This document shows positions 9,415 to 18,357 of a stretch of DNA of 64,000 nt, piece after piece (the stretch's first letter is position 1; every line of letters begins with the position of its first letter). The notes under the pieces are model-generated. The model did not search any database and was not told the origin of the DNA. It saw only the letters and a program-made list of their open reading frames with translations. Source of the stretch: Paenibacillus sediminis (GTDB lineage: Bacteria > Bacillota > Bacilli > Paenibacillales > Paenibacillaceae); NCBI RefSeq assembly GCF_017873765.1, contig NZ_JAGGKP010000001.1, positions 682,001 through 746,000 of the forward strand, given 5' to 3'. Both the position numbers and the translations under genes were made by a program.

Positions 9415-10708
9415 TAAATGGCTTATTAAGAACGGTACTTTTGCCGTATTAACGGAAGACAAGCCTGTCATTCGTGGGTATATGCTTATTGAAAATGATC
9501 GAATTACGTATATTGGTGAAGAACGTCCGAAGCTCGATGAGCAAATCACGGAATTCGACGGTAAAGGTTTGTTTTTCTTGCCAGGATTAATCAATACGCA
9601 TGGTCATGTCGCGATGTCTTTGCTGCGCGGCTACGGTGATGATTTAGCACTTCAAGTATGGCTGCAGGAGAAAATGTGGCCGATGGAAGCGAAGTTTACG
9701 GGTGAGGATGTCTATTGGGGAAGCGCTCTGTCTGTTCTTGAAATGTTAAAAGGAGGGACAACAACCTTCCTCGACATGTACGATCATATGAACCAAGTAG
9801 CTAAAGTGGTAGAACAATCTGGGATGAGAGCCGTGCTTACACGCGGTGTTATTGGACTATGTTCTCCTGATGTACAGAAGCAAAAGCTTGATGAAGCTAC
9901 TGCGTTCGCAAAAGATTGGAATGGTAAAGCGGACGGCAGAATAACGACGATGATTTCACCGCATGCACCTTATACATGTCCGCCAGATTATATTGAGAAA
10001 TTTGTACAGGTTGCACATGATTTGAATTTGCCGATTCATACGCATATGTCAGAAACTAAGGCGGAAGTGGAGCAAAATGTGAAGGATTACGGTCTTCGTC
10101 CTGTGGCGCATTTGCAAAAGCTGGGTGTCTTCTCTAGACCTACGCTCGTTGCGCACGCAGTTCATTTGACGGACGAGGAGATTGAAATTCTAGCAGCTAA
10201 CGGGGTTGCTGTCTCCCATAACCCAGGAAGTAATTTGAAGCTGGCGAGCGGCATTGCACGTGTTCCGGAACTTCTAAAAGCGGGAGTTACTGTTTCACTA
10301 GGAACAGACGGACCTGCAAGCAACAATAACCTTGACATGTTCGAGGAGATGCGTCTTGCTGCGCTCATTCACAAAGGGGCTACTGGCGATCCTCTTGCTA
10401 TTCCTGCTATGGAAGCGCTGCGGATGGGAACGGAGTATGGAGCTAAATCGCTGTTCTTAGAAGGTGTTGGCTCTCTGTCTGCTGGCATGAAAGCCGACTT
10501 CATAGCGATTAATATGGATCAGCCGCATTTGCTGCCGCATACTGATTTTATATCCCATGCGGTATATTCAGCTAGCAGCAAAGATGTAGAGCATGTATGG
10601 GTAGACGGTAAACAAGTCATTAAACACGGCGAATGCCTAACATTAGATGAAGAACGCATCCGGCGGGAAGCGCAAGCCGCTTTTGAAGGGTTATTGGCTA
10701 GATCATAA
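9398..10708 (+). CDS. mtaD: 5-methylthioadenosine/S-adenosylhomocysteine deaminase
   Basis: A 436-residue amidohydrolase-superfamily metalloenzyme. Metal ligands are seen in GLINTHGHVAMSLLRGYGDD, HTHMSET, LVAHAVHLTD and LGTDGPASNNNLDMFEEM, which are typical of the MtaD/TrzA subgroup. It should deaminate the adenine of methylthioadenosine or SAH to the inosine form, feeding S-adenosyl nucleotide recycling. Other deaminated substrates cannot be excluded. ATG 9398 is six bases after GGAG. It overlaps the end of rex by 17 bases, which suggests cotranscription. It fits the methionine-salvage genes near 22-31 kb. Confidence 0.85.
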   Translation: MLITTNKWLIKNGTFAVLTEDKPVIRGYMLIENDRITYIGEERPKLDEQITEFDGKGLFFLPGLINTHGHVAMSLLRGYGDDLALQVWLQEKMWPMEAKFTGEDVYWGSALSVLEMLKGGTTTFLDMYDHMNQVAKVVEQSGMRAVLTRGVIGLCSPDVQKQKLDEATAFAKDWNGKADGRITTMISPHAPYTCPPDYIEKFVQVAHDLNLPIHTHMSETKAEVEQNVKDYGLRPVAHLQKLGVFSRPTLVAHAVHLTDEEIEILAANGVAVSHNPGSNLKLASGIARVPELLKAGVTVSLGTDGPASNNNLDMFEEMRLAALIHKGATGDPLAIPAMEALRMGTEYGAKSLFLEGVGSLSAGMKADFIAINMDQPHLLPHTDFISHAVYSASSKDVEHVWVDGKQVIKHGECLTLDEERIRREAQAAFEGLLARS

Positions 10709-10735
10709 CGCTTCGTCAGAAAGGGAGATACAGGC

Positions 10736-11218
10736 TTGAAGAACAATAGAAAATGGATTTGGCTCGCAGTCGTTATACTGCTCCTTGCTTTGTTTGGTAT
10801 TTATCGTTACTACATATATACACAGCAAGATGAGTGGAACAAAGAAGATGCGGCGATTATTCGTGCGAAGAAAGAAACACAATTAGTCTCAGTTACGAAG
10901 ACTCAGAAGTCAGTTTGGGATGATGTATACTACATTATTTATGGTAAAAATGCGGCTGGGCAGAATATGATCGTCTGGGTAAGCAGCACACAAGTTCATG
11001 CGGAGCTTCAGCAGAATGGTGTATCTGCTAAAGACATCAAAGCAAAAGTGTATAACGAACTTCCAGGAATAAGAATTGTACATCTCATACCATCTGTATT
11101 TGAACAGCAATATGTATGGGAAGTTTTCTACAAAGATGACGATCATTATAATTATCGTTTTTATCGTTTTTCAGATGGTCAGCAAGTCGGAGAAACATAT
11201 ACTTTACCGAACAGTTAA
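10736..11218 (+). CDS. tseB: TseB/YpmB-like cell-wall elongation regulator
   Basis: A 160-residue protein with one N-terminal membrane segment (IWLAVVILLLALFGIYRYY) and an extracytoplasmic PepSY-like domain (DUF5590), including VWDDVYYIIYGKNAAGQNMIVW and VWEVFYKDDDHYNYRFYRF. In Bacillus, YpmB/TseB lies between dinG and aspB and affects PBP2A-dependent wall elongation. Here aspB is missing from that position. The start is TTG 10736, seven bases after AGGGAGA. A strong terminator follows. Confidence 0.8.
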   Translation: MKNNRKWIWLAVVILLLALFGIYRYYIYTQQDEWNKEDAAIIRAKKETQLVSVTKTQKSVWDDVYYIIYGKNAAGQNMIVWVSSTQVHAELQQNGVSAKDIKAKVYNELPGIRIVHLIPSVFEQQYVWEVFYKDDDHYNYRFYRFSDGQQVGETYTLPNS

Positions 11219-11234
11219 ACAGGTCGTAAGCGAC

Positions 11235-11266
11235 AAGTCCAGCTAAACAGCTGGACTTTTTGTTTT
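11235..11266 (+). terminator. terminator after tseB
   Basis: A perfect 10-bp stem, AAGTCCAGCT/AGCTGGACTT, with loop AAAC, followed by TTTGTTTTG. It ends the dinG-rex-mtaD-tseB transcript. Confidence 0.85.
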
Positions 11267-11307
11267 GTCTATTATTACATACTCACACAGCGATTCCCTT
11301 CGAAATC

Positions 11308-11328
11308 GTATATCAAATGTGATATACT
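11308..11328. promoter_or_regulatory. perfect palindrome overlapping a -10 box
   Basis: GTATATCA (11308-11315) and TGATATAC (11320-11327) form perfect 8-bp arms around AATG. The right arm contains the -10 TATACT (11323-11328). The -35 region is weak (near 11299-11305). This is a good candidate operator for a dimeric repressor of the following two genes. The regulator is unknown. Confidence 0.55.
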
Positions 11329-11388
11329 CTTATTTGTGTCAGATTGATAGATGATTGATATATATTAATGTATAGAGGAGGACATGAA

Positions 11389-11922
11389 ATGAAACTGCGT
11401 ATATTTCCAGTCGTGTTGACAGTTATCATCTCAGCTGCAGTATTGTTCGGCGGGTGGTATGGTTATGATCGGTTTGCTTTACAAAGTCCTCTGGAGCAAA
11501 TTGTGAAGAAATATGATGGCGTTAAAGACGCGCATATCCATATATCGAAAGATCAAGTGAATGTTAAAGTGGATTTAGAACCGAATACTGATCTGAGAGG
11601 TTTGGTACAGCAAATATCTACTGAAGGTAAATCTGTTATTGGCAGCCGTAAGCTAAACTTAGATATTGAGGATCATTCAAATAAGAAGTTAGATGAGTGG
11701 TGGTCTAAAGCTTTATTCTCGGTTGCCGAATCGATGGCAAGTAAGCAGTATTCTCAAATACCCGTTAAATTGCAGCAGCTAGCGAAAAATTACGGAACGC
11801 TGCAAGTAACAACCGATATTGATGACAACAATGTTTATGTGTCATTAAAAGATGGTAAAGCAAGCAAATTTATTATTCTCCCTCGTAATCCTGAGAAAAT
11901 GGGGGTATGGCCAAATGCATAA
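11389..11922 (+). CDS. membrane-anchored protein of unknown function, partner of the FtsH-like protease
   Basis: 177 residues. The N-terminus is a membrane segment (IFPVVLTVIISAAVLFGGWYG). The remainder is probably extracytoplasmic and contains two alternating beta/alpha units (KYDGVKDAHIHISKDQVNVKV... and LAKNYGTLQVTTDIDDNNVYV...). These look somewhat like small BON or YhcN-type folds, but I cannot assign a family. ATG 11389 has GAGGAGG seven bases upstream. It overlaps the next gene by eight bases, so the pair is translationally coupled. An adaptor or substrate role for the protease is an inference from that coupling alone. Confidence 0.75.
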   Translation: MKLRIFPVVLTVIISAAVLFGGWYGYDRFALQSPLEQIVKKYDGVKDAHIHISKDQVNVKVDLEPNTDLRGLVQQISTEGKSVIGSRKLNLDIEDHSNKKLDEWWSKALFSVAESMASKQYSQIPVKLQQLAKNYGTLQVTTDIDDNNVYVSLKDGKASKFIILPRNPEKMGVWPNA

Positions 11923-13417
11923 ATATTGGAAAGAGATATTGATGGGCTTTATTCCAGTGCTCATTATTTTTCTAGTCTATATTGGTGTTAATGTGGCACC
12001 GATTGTCGTTTGCGCTCTGCTTATTGGCGGCTTGATGTTAGCTGTACAGTTACGCGGAGGCATTGCTGTAGGCGCAGGTGCAGGACGTAAACGGAACAAA
12101 GGGGCCGTCCCTCAATTTTCCTTTGACCAAATAGGCGGTCAGGAGCATGCGAAGCAAGAACTGATGGAAGCATTAGATTTTCTAATTCGTCATGAAGATA
12201 TTAAGAAATTTGGGATTCGCCCGATCAAGGGAATTTTGCTTACAGGTCCTCCGGGTACCGGTAAAACATTGATGGCTAAAGCAGCTGCACATTATACGAA
12301 TTCCGTGTTCGTCGCTACGTCTGGCAGTGAGTTCGTTGAGATGTACGTTGGTGTAGGTGCCGGTCGTGTGAGAGAATTGTTTAAAGAAGCAAGAACGCGC
12401 GCTCAGAAAGAAAATAAAGAGAGCGCCATTATCTTTATTGATGAGATTGATGTTATAGGCGGGAAACGCGAAGGCGGTCAGCAGCGTGAATATGACCAGA
12501 CATTGAACCAATTGCTTACGGAAATGGACGGTATTTATTCATCCGAGACTCCGCGGATCTTGCTCATTGCAGCGACGAACCGTAAGGAAATGCTGGACAG
12601 TGCGCTTCTACGTCCTGGACGTTTTGACCGTCACATTCAAGTAGACTTGCCAGACAAAAAAGGCAGAAAGCATATTTTAGAGCTTCATGCGAAAAATAAA
12701 CCGCTTCATGAAGATGTTGATTTGGATAAAATAGCTGAAGAATCTTACGGATTTTCAGGTGCACAGCTCGAGAGCGTCATGAATGAAGCTGCCATCTATG
12801 CATTAAGAGAAAATTTGACGAAGATTGAGCAGCGTCATTTATCTATGGGGATCGATAAAGTGATGATGGGTGAAAAAACCGACCGTGAAGCGACGATTGA
12901 AGAGAAGAGGAGAGTGGCGATTCACGAGCTCGGACATGCCATTATGGCTGAACTCGTCAATCCCGGCAGTGTTCGCCAAGTCACATTGAGTCCGCGTGGC
13001 CAAGCGCTTGGATATGTTAGACACAATCCGCAGCAAGAGCAGTATCTGTATACGAAGCCTTATTTGGAAGGGCAAATTAAGATTGCGCTTGGCGGGGCAG
13101 CTGCAGAGGAGATCTTCTACGGGGGCCGCAGTACAGGCTCACGCAACGACTTTGAGCAGGCGCTCAACATTGTGCAGACGATGATGGCTTCAGGTCTTAC
13201 GAACCTAGGTATTGTAAACATGGATATGGTTACGAAAGATGAGCTCATGAAAGAAAACTCGTATATTTTGGATGAGCTTATGAAGCAAACGAAAGAACAG
13301 CTTGAGCAATATAAACAAATATTCGAAAACTCACTCGATATTTTGATGAGAGAAGAAACATTATCCGGTGATGAATTTCGGTGTCAAATTCGTGACATGA
13401 AGCTTTTGCCAGCATAA
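11915..13417 (+). CDS. short FtsH-like AAA+ zinc metalloprotease
   Basis: 500 residues, against roughly 600-650 for FtsH. Two close membrane segments (about 8-28 and 30-46) replace the usual two segments separated by an extracytoplasmic domain. The AAA module has Walker A GPPGTGKT (about 111-118), Walker B IIFIDEID and the second region of homology ending ALLRPGRFDRHI. The peptidase has HELGH (337-341) and the likely third zinc ligand Asp in STGSRNDFEQAL, so it should be proteolytically active. This is probably a second FtsH paralogue, not the housekeeping copy. The start is ATG 11915, overlapping the upstream gene. Confidence 0.88.
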   Translation: MHKYWKEILMGFIPVLIIFLVYIGVNVAPIVVCALLIGGLMLAVQLRGGIAVGAGAGRKRNKGAVPQFSFDQIGGQEHAKQELMEALDFLIRHEDIKKFGIRPIKGILLTGPPGTGKTLMAKAAAHYTNSVFVATSGSEFVEMYVGVGAGRVRELFKEARTRAQKENKESAIIFIDEIDVIGGKREGGQQREYDQTLNQLLTEMDGIYSSETPRILLIAATNRKEMLDSALLRPGRFDRHIQVDLPDKKGRKHILELHAKNKPLHEDVDLDKIAEESYGFSGAQLESVMNEAAIYALRENLTKIEQRHLSMGIDKVMMGEKTDREATIEEKRRVAIHELGHAIMAELVNPGSVRQVTLSPRGQALGYVRHNPQQEQYLYTKPYLEGQIKIALGGAAAEEIFYGGRSTGSRNDFEQALNIVQTMMASGLTNLGIVNMDMVTKDELMKENSYILDELMKQTKEQLEQYKQIFENSLDILMREETLSGDEFRCQIRDMKLLPA

Positions 13418-13443
13418 TTTTTTTATGCTGGTTATTTTTTTTT
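13409..13443 (+). terminator. terminator overlapping the FtsH-like stop codon
   Basis: CCAGCATA (13409-13416) pairs with TATGCTGG (13424-13431) across a T-rich loop, followed by TTATTTTTTTTT. The left arm is inside the last codons of the gene. Confidence 0.8.
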
Positions 13444-13469
13444 ACATTTTTGTCGTGCTAAGATATATT
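13441..13469 (+). promoter_or_regulatory. sigma-A type promoter for hbd-ackA
   Basis: The -35 is TTTACA (13441-13446) and the -10 is TATATT (13464-13469), with a 17-base spacer. It directly abuts the preceding terminator and lies about 80 bases before hbd. Confidence 0.65.
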
Positions 13470-13549
13470 AGAAATTGGGCATAATAACGTATTTTTCGAC
13501 ATCTTAGAGTGCAACATAAAGAGAGATGAAGAAGGGATGAGTAGGAGCG

Positions 13550-14422
13550 ATGCAATATAAAAAAATAGGCGTCGTTGGCGGCGGTACAATGGGTCAAGGA
13601 ATCACCGAAATGCTCGCAGCAAAAGGGATTGATGTTCTGCTCGTTGAGAAAACTCCTGAAAGTCTAGAATATGCTTGGAGTATGATAGAAACCAGCCTTG
13701 ATAAGCAGCTTGAGAAATGGGCGATTACGAGCGCTGAGAAGAAACTCATTCTATCAAAGATTCATAAAGCGAAAGATTTGTCAGAGCTTGCGGGTTGCGA
13801 TATGGTCATTGAGACCATTACTGAAGATCTAGAAGCGAAAAAGGCTGTGTTTGCACAGCTGGACGACATTTGTTCTAGCCAAACGATTTTTGCCAGCAAC
13901 ACTTCAACACTGAGCTTAACCGAGATTGCCGGTGCAAGTAAATTTCCGGAACGAGTCATTGGCATGCACTTTATTCATCCTGTATCACGTATCGATCTTG
14001 TTGAAATCGTTCGAGGCCTGAAAACTTCGGATGAAACATTCAAAGAAACAAAATTTTTTGTCGAAAAAATTGTCGCCAAAAAAGGAATTATGGTGTTTGA
14101 ATCACCTGGATTCGTAACGACTCGTATGATCTGCTTATTCATTAATGAAGCGCTTCACCTCGTGCAAGAAGGGGTTGCTTCTGCGCAAGATATTGATGAT
14201 GGGATGCGGATAGGCTACCAATTTAAATATGGCCCGCTTGAAATGGCGGATCGGTTCGGTTTGGATTCCATACATACAGCCTTAGAGCGGATGTTCCGTG
14301 AATATGGCGAATTGAAATATCGGCCTTCTATATTGCTCTCAAAAATGGTTCGTGCAGGCCATTTGGGCGTGAAAACGGGGGTAGGATTTTTCAAGTATGA
14401 CAAGGATGGTGACCGGGTATGA
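13550..14422 (+). CDS. hbd: 3-hydroxyacyl-CoA (3-hydroxybutyryl-CoA) dehydrogenase
   Basis: A 290-residue NAD(P)-dependent enzyme interconverting 3-hydroxyacyl-CoA and 3-oxoacyl-CoA. The N-terminal Rossmann motif is IGVVGGGTMGQGITEMLA. The catalytic stretch FASNTSTLSLTEIA and HFIHPV contains the conserved Ser and His. The C-terminal domain (SPGFVTTRMICLFINEA, GYQFKYGPLEMADRFGLD) is complete. Length is that of the single-function Hbd/PaaH family. Whether it works in butyrate-type metabolism, fatty-acid breakdown or another pathway is not shown by its neighbours. It overlaps ackA by four bases, which is unusual. Confidence 0.9.
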   Translation: MQYKKIGVVGGGTMGQGITEMLAAKGIDVLLVEKTPESLEYAWSMIETSLDKQLEKWAITSAEKKLILSKIHKAKDLSELAGCDMVIETITEDLEAKKAVFAQLDDICSSQTIFASNTSTLSLTEIAGASKFPERVIGMHFIHPVSRIDLVEIVRGLKTSDETFKETKFFVEKIVAKKGIMVFESPGFVTTRMICLFINEALHLVQEGVASAQDIDDGMRIGYQFKYGPLEMADRFGLDSIHTALERMFREYGELKYRPSILLSKMVRAGHLGVKTGVGFFKYDKDGDRV

Positions 14423-15633
14423 AGATTCTAGTCATAAATGCAGGAAGTTCATCTTTGAAGTACCAACTGTATGACATGAGTAACGAATCTGTACTTGCGA
14501 AGGGCCGTGTCGAACGAATTGGTATGGATTCCTCTATTCTCGTTCATCAACCAAAGAATGGTGAAGAAGTGAGCCAAGTCAGCGAAATTTTAGAGCATAC
14601 GACAGCAATTCGCAAAGTCCTTAAAATATTGACCCATAAAGAGCACGGTGTCATTGAATCGACCCAAGAAATTGAGGCTGTTGGCCACCGTGTTGTTCAT
14701 GGAGGTGAGTCATTTAAAGGCTCTGTAGTCGTCGATCAAGAAGTGAAGACGAAAATTCGCCGTCTGTTTGCGCTGGCACCGCTTCATAATCCAGCAGCAA
14801 TGCTTGGCATTGAAGCAGCTGAAAAAAATATGCCGGGTGTACCGCAAGTGGTTGTGTTCGATACAGCATTCCACCAAACAATGTCTGAAAAGGCTTATTT
14901 GTATCCGATTCCAAAAGTGCTGTATAAAAAGCATCACGTTCGCAGGTATGGTGCTCATGGTACTTCACATGAATACGTGAGCCGTATTGCTGCTGATTTC
15001 TTAAAGCGTCCTGTAGAGGAGTTAAAAATGATTACATGTCACATCGGGAATGGCGCGAGTCTTGCTGCAATTCAGAACGGCATCTCCGTTGATACCTCGA
15101 TGGGACTAACACCGCTTGAAGGATTAATGATGGGTACACGCAGCGGGGATATAGATCCTGCGATTGTTCCTTACGTGATGAATAAGGAAGAATTGACAAT
15201 CAATGAAGTAGATTCTATGCTTAACAAGCATAGTGGTTTGCTTGCGATTTCCGGCATCAGTAGTGATATGCGTGAAATTACCGAAGGCATGATTGCCGGA
15301 TATCCAAATGCAACCCTTGCCTTCGAAATGTATGAGTATCGTTTGCGCAAATACATCGGTTCTTACGCAGCAGCCATGAACGGTGTAGACGTCATCGTAT
15401 TTACAGCTGGGGTTGGTGAAAATTCGATCATCCTTCGGGAGAGAGTGCTTACGAATTTAACTTACCTTGGTGTGGAACTGGATAAAGAAGCGAACTCTGT
15501 AATTTCAGGTGAACCTCGCCGAATTTCTGCGCCAAATTCCAAAGTGGAAGTGCTCGTCGTTCCAACGAATGAAGAGCTGGTAATTGCACGCGATACACAT
15601 CGTTTAGTCCAAAACTTAATTAGAAACGTTTAA
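14419..15633 (+). CDS. ackA: AckA, acetate kinase
   Basis: 404 residues of the ASKHA fold that interconvert acetate + ATP and acetyl phosphate + ADP. Motifs are [14 protein letters not shown] at the N-terminus, GHRVVHGGE with the substrate Arg, [28 protein letters not shown] and FTAGVGENS, in family order. Length matches acetate kinase rather than the shorter butyrate kinase. The start ATG 14419 lies within the hbd stop (ATGA), so the two are cotranslated. No pta gene is in the window. Confidence 0.95.
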   Translation: MKILVINAGSSSLKYQLYDMSNESVLAKGRVERIGMDSSILVHQPKNGEEVSQVSEILEHTTAIRKVLKILTHKEHGVIESTQEIEAVGHRVVHGGESFKGSVVVDQEVKTKIRRLFALAPLHNPAAMLGIEAAEKNMPGVPQVVVFDTAFHQTMSEKAYLYPIPKVLYKKHHVRRYGAHGTSHEYVSRIAADFLKRPVEELKMITCHIGNGASLAAIQNGISVDTSMGLTPLEGLMMGTRSGDIDPAIVPYVMNKEELTINEVDSMLNKHSGLLAISGISSDMREITEGMIAGYPNATLAFEMYEYRLRKYIGSYAAAMNGVDVIVFTAGVGENSIILRERVLTNLTYLGVELDKEANSVISGEPRRISAPNSKVEVLVVPTNEELVIARDTHRLVQNLIRNV

Positions 15634-15646
15634 GGGAGAGATATGC

Positions 15647-16942
15647 ATGGCTACCAAAAGTGTGATTCGTAATGTGAATCAGCACGTCGGAGAAACAGTA
15701 ACGATTGGAAGCTGGTTGAATAACAAACGTTCTAGCGGAAAAATTCAATTTCTGCAGCTTCGCGACGGTACAGGATACATTCAAGGTGTCGTTCTTAAGA
15801 ACGAAGTGTCTGAAGATGTATGGAATAAAGCAAAGAGTTTAACGCAAGAAAGCTCCGCATATGTAACCGGAGTTATTCGTGAAGAGCCACGGAGTCCATC
15901 TGGATACGAGATGACTGTAACAGACATTGAAATTATTCAGATTACAGAAAATTATCCAATTACTCCGAAGGAGCACGGTATTGATTTCTTGATGGATCAC
16001 CGTCATTTATGGCTCCGTTCATCTAAGCAGCGTGCGATTCTTGTCATTCGAGCTGAAATTATTCGCGCGATTCAACAATTTTTTGATACAAACGGCTTTA
16101 CCCTTGTAGACCCTCCAATTCTGACACCAACAGCTGCGGAAGGAACAACAAACCTATTCCATACGAAATATTTCGAGGAAGATGCATACTTAACGCAAAG
16201 CGGTCAATTGTACATGGAAGCTGCTGCGATGGCGCTTGGCAGAGTATATTCCTTTGGACCAACGTTCCGTGCTGAGAAGTCTAAAACTCGCCGTCACTTA
16301 ATCGAGTTCTGGATGATTGAACCGGAAATGGCATTTGTCGATCACGAGGAGAACTTGCGTATTCAAGAGCAGTTCGTTTCCCATGTTGTACAATCCGTAC
16401 TTAAGAACTGCCGTCAAGAGCTGGAAACGATCGGCCGCGATATTTCTAAACTGGAAAATATTAAAGCTCCCTTCCCGCGGATTACGTATGATGAAGCGAT
16501 CGAATTTTTGCACTTTCAAGGTTTCGACATTCCATGGGGTGAAGATTTTGGTGCGCCTCATGAAACAGCGATTGCTGAGAAATATGACAAGCCGGTATTC
16601 ATCACACATTACCCAACGGGAATTAAATCTTTCTATATGAAACCAGATCCTAACCGTCCAGAGGTGGTGCTATGCGCTGACTTGATTGCACCTGAAGGAT
16701 ATGGGGAAATCATTGGCGGATCACAGCGGATCGACGATCCTGAGCTGCTTGAAGAACGTTTTAAAGAGCATAATCTGCCTGTTGAAGCTTATCAATGGTA
16801 CTTGGATATCCGTAAATACGGTACTGTACCGCATTCAGGCTTTGGCCTAGGTCTAGAGCGTACCGTAGCATGGATCTGCGGACTGGATCACGTGCGTGAA
16901 ACGATTCCGTTCCCGCGTATGCTTTATCGTCTATACCCATAA
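15647..16942 (+). CDS. asnS: AsnS, asparaginyl-tRNA synthetase
   Basis: A 431-residue class IIb synthetase that charges tRNA-Asn. The N-terminal OB-fold (about 1-105, [20 protein letters not shown]) binds the anticodon. The class II core shows motif 2 [21 protein letters not shown] and motif 3 [15 protein letters not shown]. The C-terminal [17 protein letters not shown] is typical of AsnRS in Bacilli. It follows ackA by 13 bases with GGGAGAG as ribosome binding site, so it is probably in the same operon. The order asnS-dnaD is as in Bacillus. Confidence 0.96.
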   Translation: MATKSVIRNVNQHVGETVTIGSWLNNKRSSGKIQFLQLRDGTGYIQGVVLKNEVSEDVWNKAKSLTQESSAYVTGVIREEPRSPSGYEMTVTDIEIIQITENYPITPKEHGIDFLMDHRHLWLRSSKQRAILVIRAEIIRAIQQFFDTNGFTLVDPPILTPTAAEGTTNLFHTKYFEEDAYLTQSGQLYMEAAAMALGRVYSFGPTFRAEKSKTRRHLIEFWMIEPEMAFVDHEENLRIQEQFVSHVVQSVLKNCRQELETIGRDISKLENIKAPFPRITYDEAIEFLHFQGFDIPWGEDFGAPHETAIAEKYDKPVFITHYPTGIKSFYMKPDPNRPEVVLCADLIAPEGYGEIIGGSQRIDDPELLEERFKEHNLPVEAYQWYLDIRKYGTVPHSGFGLGLERTVAWICGLDHVRETIPFPRMLYRLYP

Positions 16943-16992
16943 TAAGGTTTGCCGATTGAAAGAGGTTAGCCTGACAAGGAAGGTGAGTATGG

Positions 16993-17679
16993 ATGAGCAG
17001 TAACGCGTGGAACGCATGGGCTAAAGGGGTATCATACGGTCTAGATGCAGGGTATGCGATTATTCCATATGCACTTCTGCAACATTACAAGCAGCTCAAA
17101 CTGACAGATTCAGAGGTTATGCTGCTTATCCAGCTCATTTCTTTCAAACAGGTGGAGTTCAACGAGTTCCCGACATTGGAAGAAATTCAGCATCGGATGG
17201 GCGGTACGGCGAACAGCATTGCCGGGTTACTTCAGAAGCTTATGAAACAAGGGCTAATCAGTATAGATGAAGAATGGGATGAAGCGGCGCAAATTCAGTA
17301 CGAGAGATACAATTTCTCTGGTCTGTATCAGCAGTTAAGCGGTATTCTTGCTGAAGAGGCTAAAGCGAAGCAATCTGCTAAACGAAATGCGAAGCAGTCG
17401 CTGCAGCCGGAAAGCACCGAACGGAATTTGTTCTCGATATTTGAAACGGAATTTGGGCGTCCGTTATCTCCCATGGAGTTCGAGACCATCTCTGGTTGGC
17501 TTGATCAAGACAAGTATCCTGAAGAGCTTATTTTAATGGCGCTGAAGGAAGCTGTTTTTGCCGGCAAAGTACATTTCAGGTACATCGACCGCATTCTGCT
17601 CGAATGGAGTCGCAACCGAGTGAAGACGGCAGAAGATGCTAAAGCGTATACGCAGAAGTTTCGAAATTTAGGGCGTTAA
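16993..17679 (+). CDS. dnaD: DnaD-like replication initiation protein
   Basis: 228 residues. The N-terminal winged-helix domain (DDBH1, about 20-100, YAIIPYALLQHYKQLKLTDSEVMLLIQL) mediates oligomerisation. The C-terminal DDBH2 domain (about 140-210, FETEFGRPLSPMEFETISGWLDQ) carries the DNA-binding YxxxIxxxW-like end (FRYIDRILLEWSRN). DnaD helps load the replicative helicase at origin and restart sites in Firmicutes. It follows asnS as in Bacillus, but nth, normally next, is about 24 kb away. ATG 16993 is preceded by AAGGAAGGTGA. Confidence 0.93.
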   Translation: MSSNAWNAWAKGVSYGLDAGYAIIPYALLQHYKQLKLTDSEVMLLIQLISFKQVEFNEFPTLEEIQHRMGGTANSIAGLLQKLMKQGLISIDEEWDEAAQIQYERYNFSGLYQQLSGILAEEAKAKQSAKRNAKQSLQPESTERNLFSIFETEFGRPLSPMEFETISGWLDQDKYPEELILMALKEAVFAGKVHFRYIDRILLEWSRNRVKTAEDAKAYTQKFRNLGR

Positions 17680-17699
17680 GTGCCCATTCTCATATGATT

Positions 17700-17745
17700 A
17701 CAGCACACATTTTCGTACTTTCGAAAATGTGTGCTGTTTTTTTTT
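17700..17745 (+). terminator. terminator after dnaD
   Basis: A perfect 16-bp stem (17700-17715 with 17722-17737), loop TACTTT, then nine Ts. It is one of the strongest terminators in the window. Confidence 0.92.
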
Positions 17746-17808
17746 GTAAAAGTGCAGTGGTTTTACAAAGTTATTTCGTCTATATATGTGGGAAAGGAGG
17801 AGAGAGTC

Positions 17809-18357
17809 ATTGATGAACAGACTTTAATCGAGCAAATTCGCCGAGGGGAAACGGCCGCATTTCGGAAACTTGTTGAATCGTATGGAGAGCATGTGTACCA
17901 GGCGGCTTATTCTATACTGCGTGACGTGAAGGAAGCGGAGGATGCTGCTCAGGAGACATTTATTCAAGTCTACAAGTCTCTCCCCGAATACCGCTCTGAG
18001 GGGCTAAAAATGTGGATTACGAGAATTGCTATACATAAAGCGATTGATACGAAACGAAAGATAGCCAGGAGACGGGAAGAGCAGTTTCAAGAGAAGAGTG
18101 TAATTGAGCAATTATCATCTCATGAGGAGGACGTGCTCATGAGGTTAGTTAGGGAAGAGAAGACGGAGTCGCTTTTACGCAGAGTGGCGCAGCTGCCAGC
18201 TTCTCATCGCGAAGTCATAACAGCCTTTTACTTACAAGATAAGACCTATGATCAAATTGCTAGGGAACAAGGGGTTGCAGTCAAGACGGTTGAATCGAAA
18301 TTATACCGCGCTAGAAGCTGGATCAGGAACCATTGGAAGGAGGAAGAATGGCGATGA
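17809..18357 (+). CDS. ECF-type RNA polymerase sigma factor, apparent AUU start
   Basis: About 182 residues with sigma2 (AYSILRDVKEAEDAAQETFIQVYK and nearby) and sigma4 (LPASHREVITAFYLQDKTYDQIAR) domains, similar to the SigM/SigV/SigW group. It should direct envelope-stress genes and be held by the anti-sigma factor encoded next. The start is odd. AAAGGAGG (17793-17800) is eight bases before ATT 17809, which begins the expected peptide IDEQTLIEQIRRGE. The only in-frame ATG downstream is too late. GTG 17788 lacks a ribosome binding site, and GTG 17731 lies in the dnaD terminator. A base error at 17811 is possible. Confidence 0.85.
   Translation: MDEQTLIEQIRRGETAAFRKLVESYGEHVYQAAYSILRDVKEAEDAAQETFIQVYKSLPEYRSEGLKMWITRIAIHKAIDTKRKIARRREEQFQEKSVIEQLSSHEEDVLMRLVREEKTESLLRRVAQLPASHREVITAFYLQDKTYDQIAREQGVAVKTVESKLYRARSWIRNHWKEEEWR

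Noticed and set aside
12182..12511. Long open frame on the minus strand inside the FtsH-like gene
   Set aside because: Shadow of a strong plus-strand gene; no ribosome binding site and no recognisable protein.
14710..14968. Two overlapping minus-strand open frames inside ackA
   Set aside because: Antisense shadows of a well-conserved gene without start signals.
17746..17786. ECF-type autoregulatory promoter upstream of the sigma gene (CGTC at 17777-17780)
   Set aside because: A CGTC -10 element is present, but no matching AAC-type -35 at the right distance.
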